NCBI RefSeq assembly: GCF_000717025.1
Contig: NZ_JNXG01000028.1
Span: forward strand, 1 to 48,644
Direction of reading: 5' to 3'
Origin: Streptomyces atroolivaceus
Lineage (GTDB): Bacteria; Actinomycetota; Actinomycetes; Streptomycetales; Streptomycetaceae
Length of the DNA: 48,644 nucleotides
How positions within the stretch are numbered: position 1 is the first letter of the stretch; every line of letters begins with the position of its first letter. Made by a program: the position numbers and the translations under genes. The notes under the pieces are model-generated. The model had not been told where the DNA came from. It saw only the letters and a list, made by a program, of their open reading frames with translations, and ran no database searches. This document shows, in pieces, positions 48,215-48,644 of the stretch.

Positions 48215-48522
48215 GCGGAGTCGACCCGCGCCTCGCTCGTCAGGACGGCGACCCGTTCATCTCGTTCCCACTGACGGCTCCGGAGTCCGTGCCCGGGTGT
48301 CCCGAGTGCGGCCGTCTCGTGTGCGCCGAGAAGCTGGCCGACGAGCAGGCCGACCCGTCCAGGGCGACGGACGAGCGTGTCAGGCTCCGTGCGCACCTGG
48401 AGGCCGAACACGGGGTCCCGCGCCCGCAGACCGGGGCACTGACGGGGGACGACCCGGAGCGGAGCCACACGCGGGGAGGACGCGGGAAGGGCGGGACGCC
48501 TGATGCGTCCCGCCCCACCTGA
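48211..48522 (+). CDS. Small protein with CPEC motif
   Basis: This 103-residue protein has a single CPECGRLVC segment (about residues 30-38) and then a basic/acidic helix (RVRLRAHLEAEHG) with a histidine pair, which could form one zinc site. The last 25 residues are a Gly/Arg-rich tail of low complexity. Its GTG overlaps the stop of the previous gene as GTGA. No function is known. A terminator hairpin lies within its last codons. Confidence 0.7.
   Translation: MSGVDPRLARQDGDPFISFPLTAPESVPGCPECGRLVCAEKLADEQADPSRATDERVRLRAHLEAEHGVPRPQTGALTGDDPERSHTRGGRGKGGTPDASRPT
48489..48515. terminator. Hairpin at the end of the small-gene operon
   Basis: An 11-bp perfect stem (48489-48499 with 48505-48515) with a 5-base loop overlaps the last codons of the CPEC gene. 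It lies before the convergent partial gene at the right edge, so it may serve both. Confidence 0.65.
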
Positions 48523-48535
48523 CCGTCGTACGCCC

Positions 48536-48644
48536 CTACTTCACCGGCGTGAAGTCGCGGGCTCCGATGAACTCGGGCCGGCGGATCGGGGCGGCGAAGG
48601 GTTCCTGCGCCGTGTTCTCCACGCTGTTGAAGACGATGAAGACG
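48536..48644 (-). CDS. 3' end of an unidentified gene, cut by the window edge
   Basis: The minus strand encodes the last 35 residues of a protein, ending PEFIGARDFTPVK and a TAG stop. Codon use is strongly G/C at third positions, as expected for a real gene. The part visible (NSVENTAQEPFAAPIRRPEF) is not enough for me to name a family. The rest lies beyond the right edge. Confidence 0.65.
   Translation of the reverse strand, partial: VFIVFNSVENTAQEPFAAPIRRPEFIGARDFTPVK

Overview
The window is high-GC DNA with strong third-position G/C bias, GTG/TTG starts, 1-4 bp start/stop overlaps, AfsA and gamma-butyrolactone (GBL) receptor homologues, and several DUF397 / XRE-DUF5753 gene pairs. Together these point to a Streptomyces (or very close streptomycete) chromosome. 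No rRNA, tRNA, CRISPR array, transposase or phage gene was seen.

1-10.3 kb holds the most interesting content: a tightly packed plus-strand operon built around an amino-group carrier protein (LysW family). It contains the carrier, a LysX-type ATP-grasp ligase, a LysY/ArgC-type reductase and a LysZ/ArgB-type kinase. These are followed by a stand-alone class I glutamine amidotransferase, a Glu/Leu/Phe/Val-type dehydrogenase, an ANL-family AMP-forming ligase, a fold-type I PLP aminotransferase and a fumarylacetoacetase-fold (AraD1-like) enzyme. A divergent MerR regulator / MFS exporter pair closes the unit. A primary lysine or arginine pathway does not need the ligase, amidotransferase, exporter or pathway regulator, so I read this as a carrier-protein-dependent natural-product cluster. 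Two features depart from the textbook system: the carrier ends in Asp-Trp-Gly-Gln rather than ...Trp-Gly-Glu, and the kinase has an altered glycine-rich loop. The cluster continues, or is truncated, beyond the left edge.

10.5-17.2 kb is a regulatory and signalling island: an orphan OmpR-type response regulator, two ScbR/ArpA-type GBL receptors, a cytochrome P450, an NAD(P)-binding reductase and an AfsA-type GBL/butenolide synthase. The afsA-receptor divergent promoter carries several dyads, including a CRP-like palindrome. This island probably makes and senses a butyrolactone or butenolide and could control the neighbouring cluster.

17.3-29.6 kb is mixed: a protein with eight 11-residue repeats and a histone-H1-like tail, a secreted PL3 pectate lyase, an ECF sigma factor with a membrane partner, an I36-inhibitor/lipoprotein operon, an AzgA-type purine permease, an AA10 lytic polysaccharide monooxygenase lacking a signal peptide, a class B penicillin-binding protein, and an IclR/aldehyde dehydrogenase/DUF1349 locus. 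29.8-37.3 kb carries a PL1 pectate lyase, a DUF397 gene with a truncated regulator, NUDIX, DinB, FrnE-like, class V aminotransferase, MarR/Old Yellow Enzyme and MarR/winged-helix units.

37.3-45.4 kb is a galactan-utilisation locus: LacI regulator, sugar ABC transporter, GH42 beta-galactosidase and secreted GH53 endo-galactanase. With the two pectate lyases and the 2,5-dioxovalerate-type dehydrogenase it suggests growth on plant pectin: PL1/PL3 cut homogalacturonan, GH53 cuts galactan side chains, the ABC system imports oligosaccharides and GH42 hydrolyses them. 45.5-48.6 kb holds a VOC/maleylpyruvate-isomerase-type fusion, a TetR remnant, an XRE/DUF397 pair, two small coupled genes and the 3' end of an unidentified gene.
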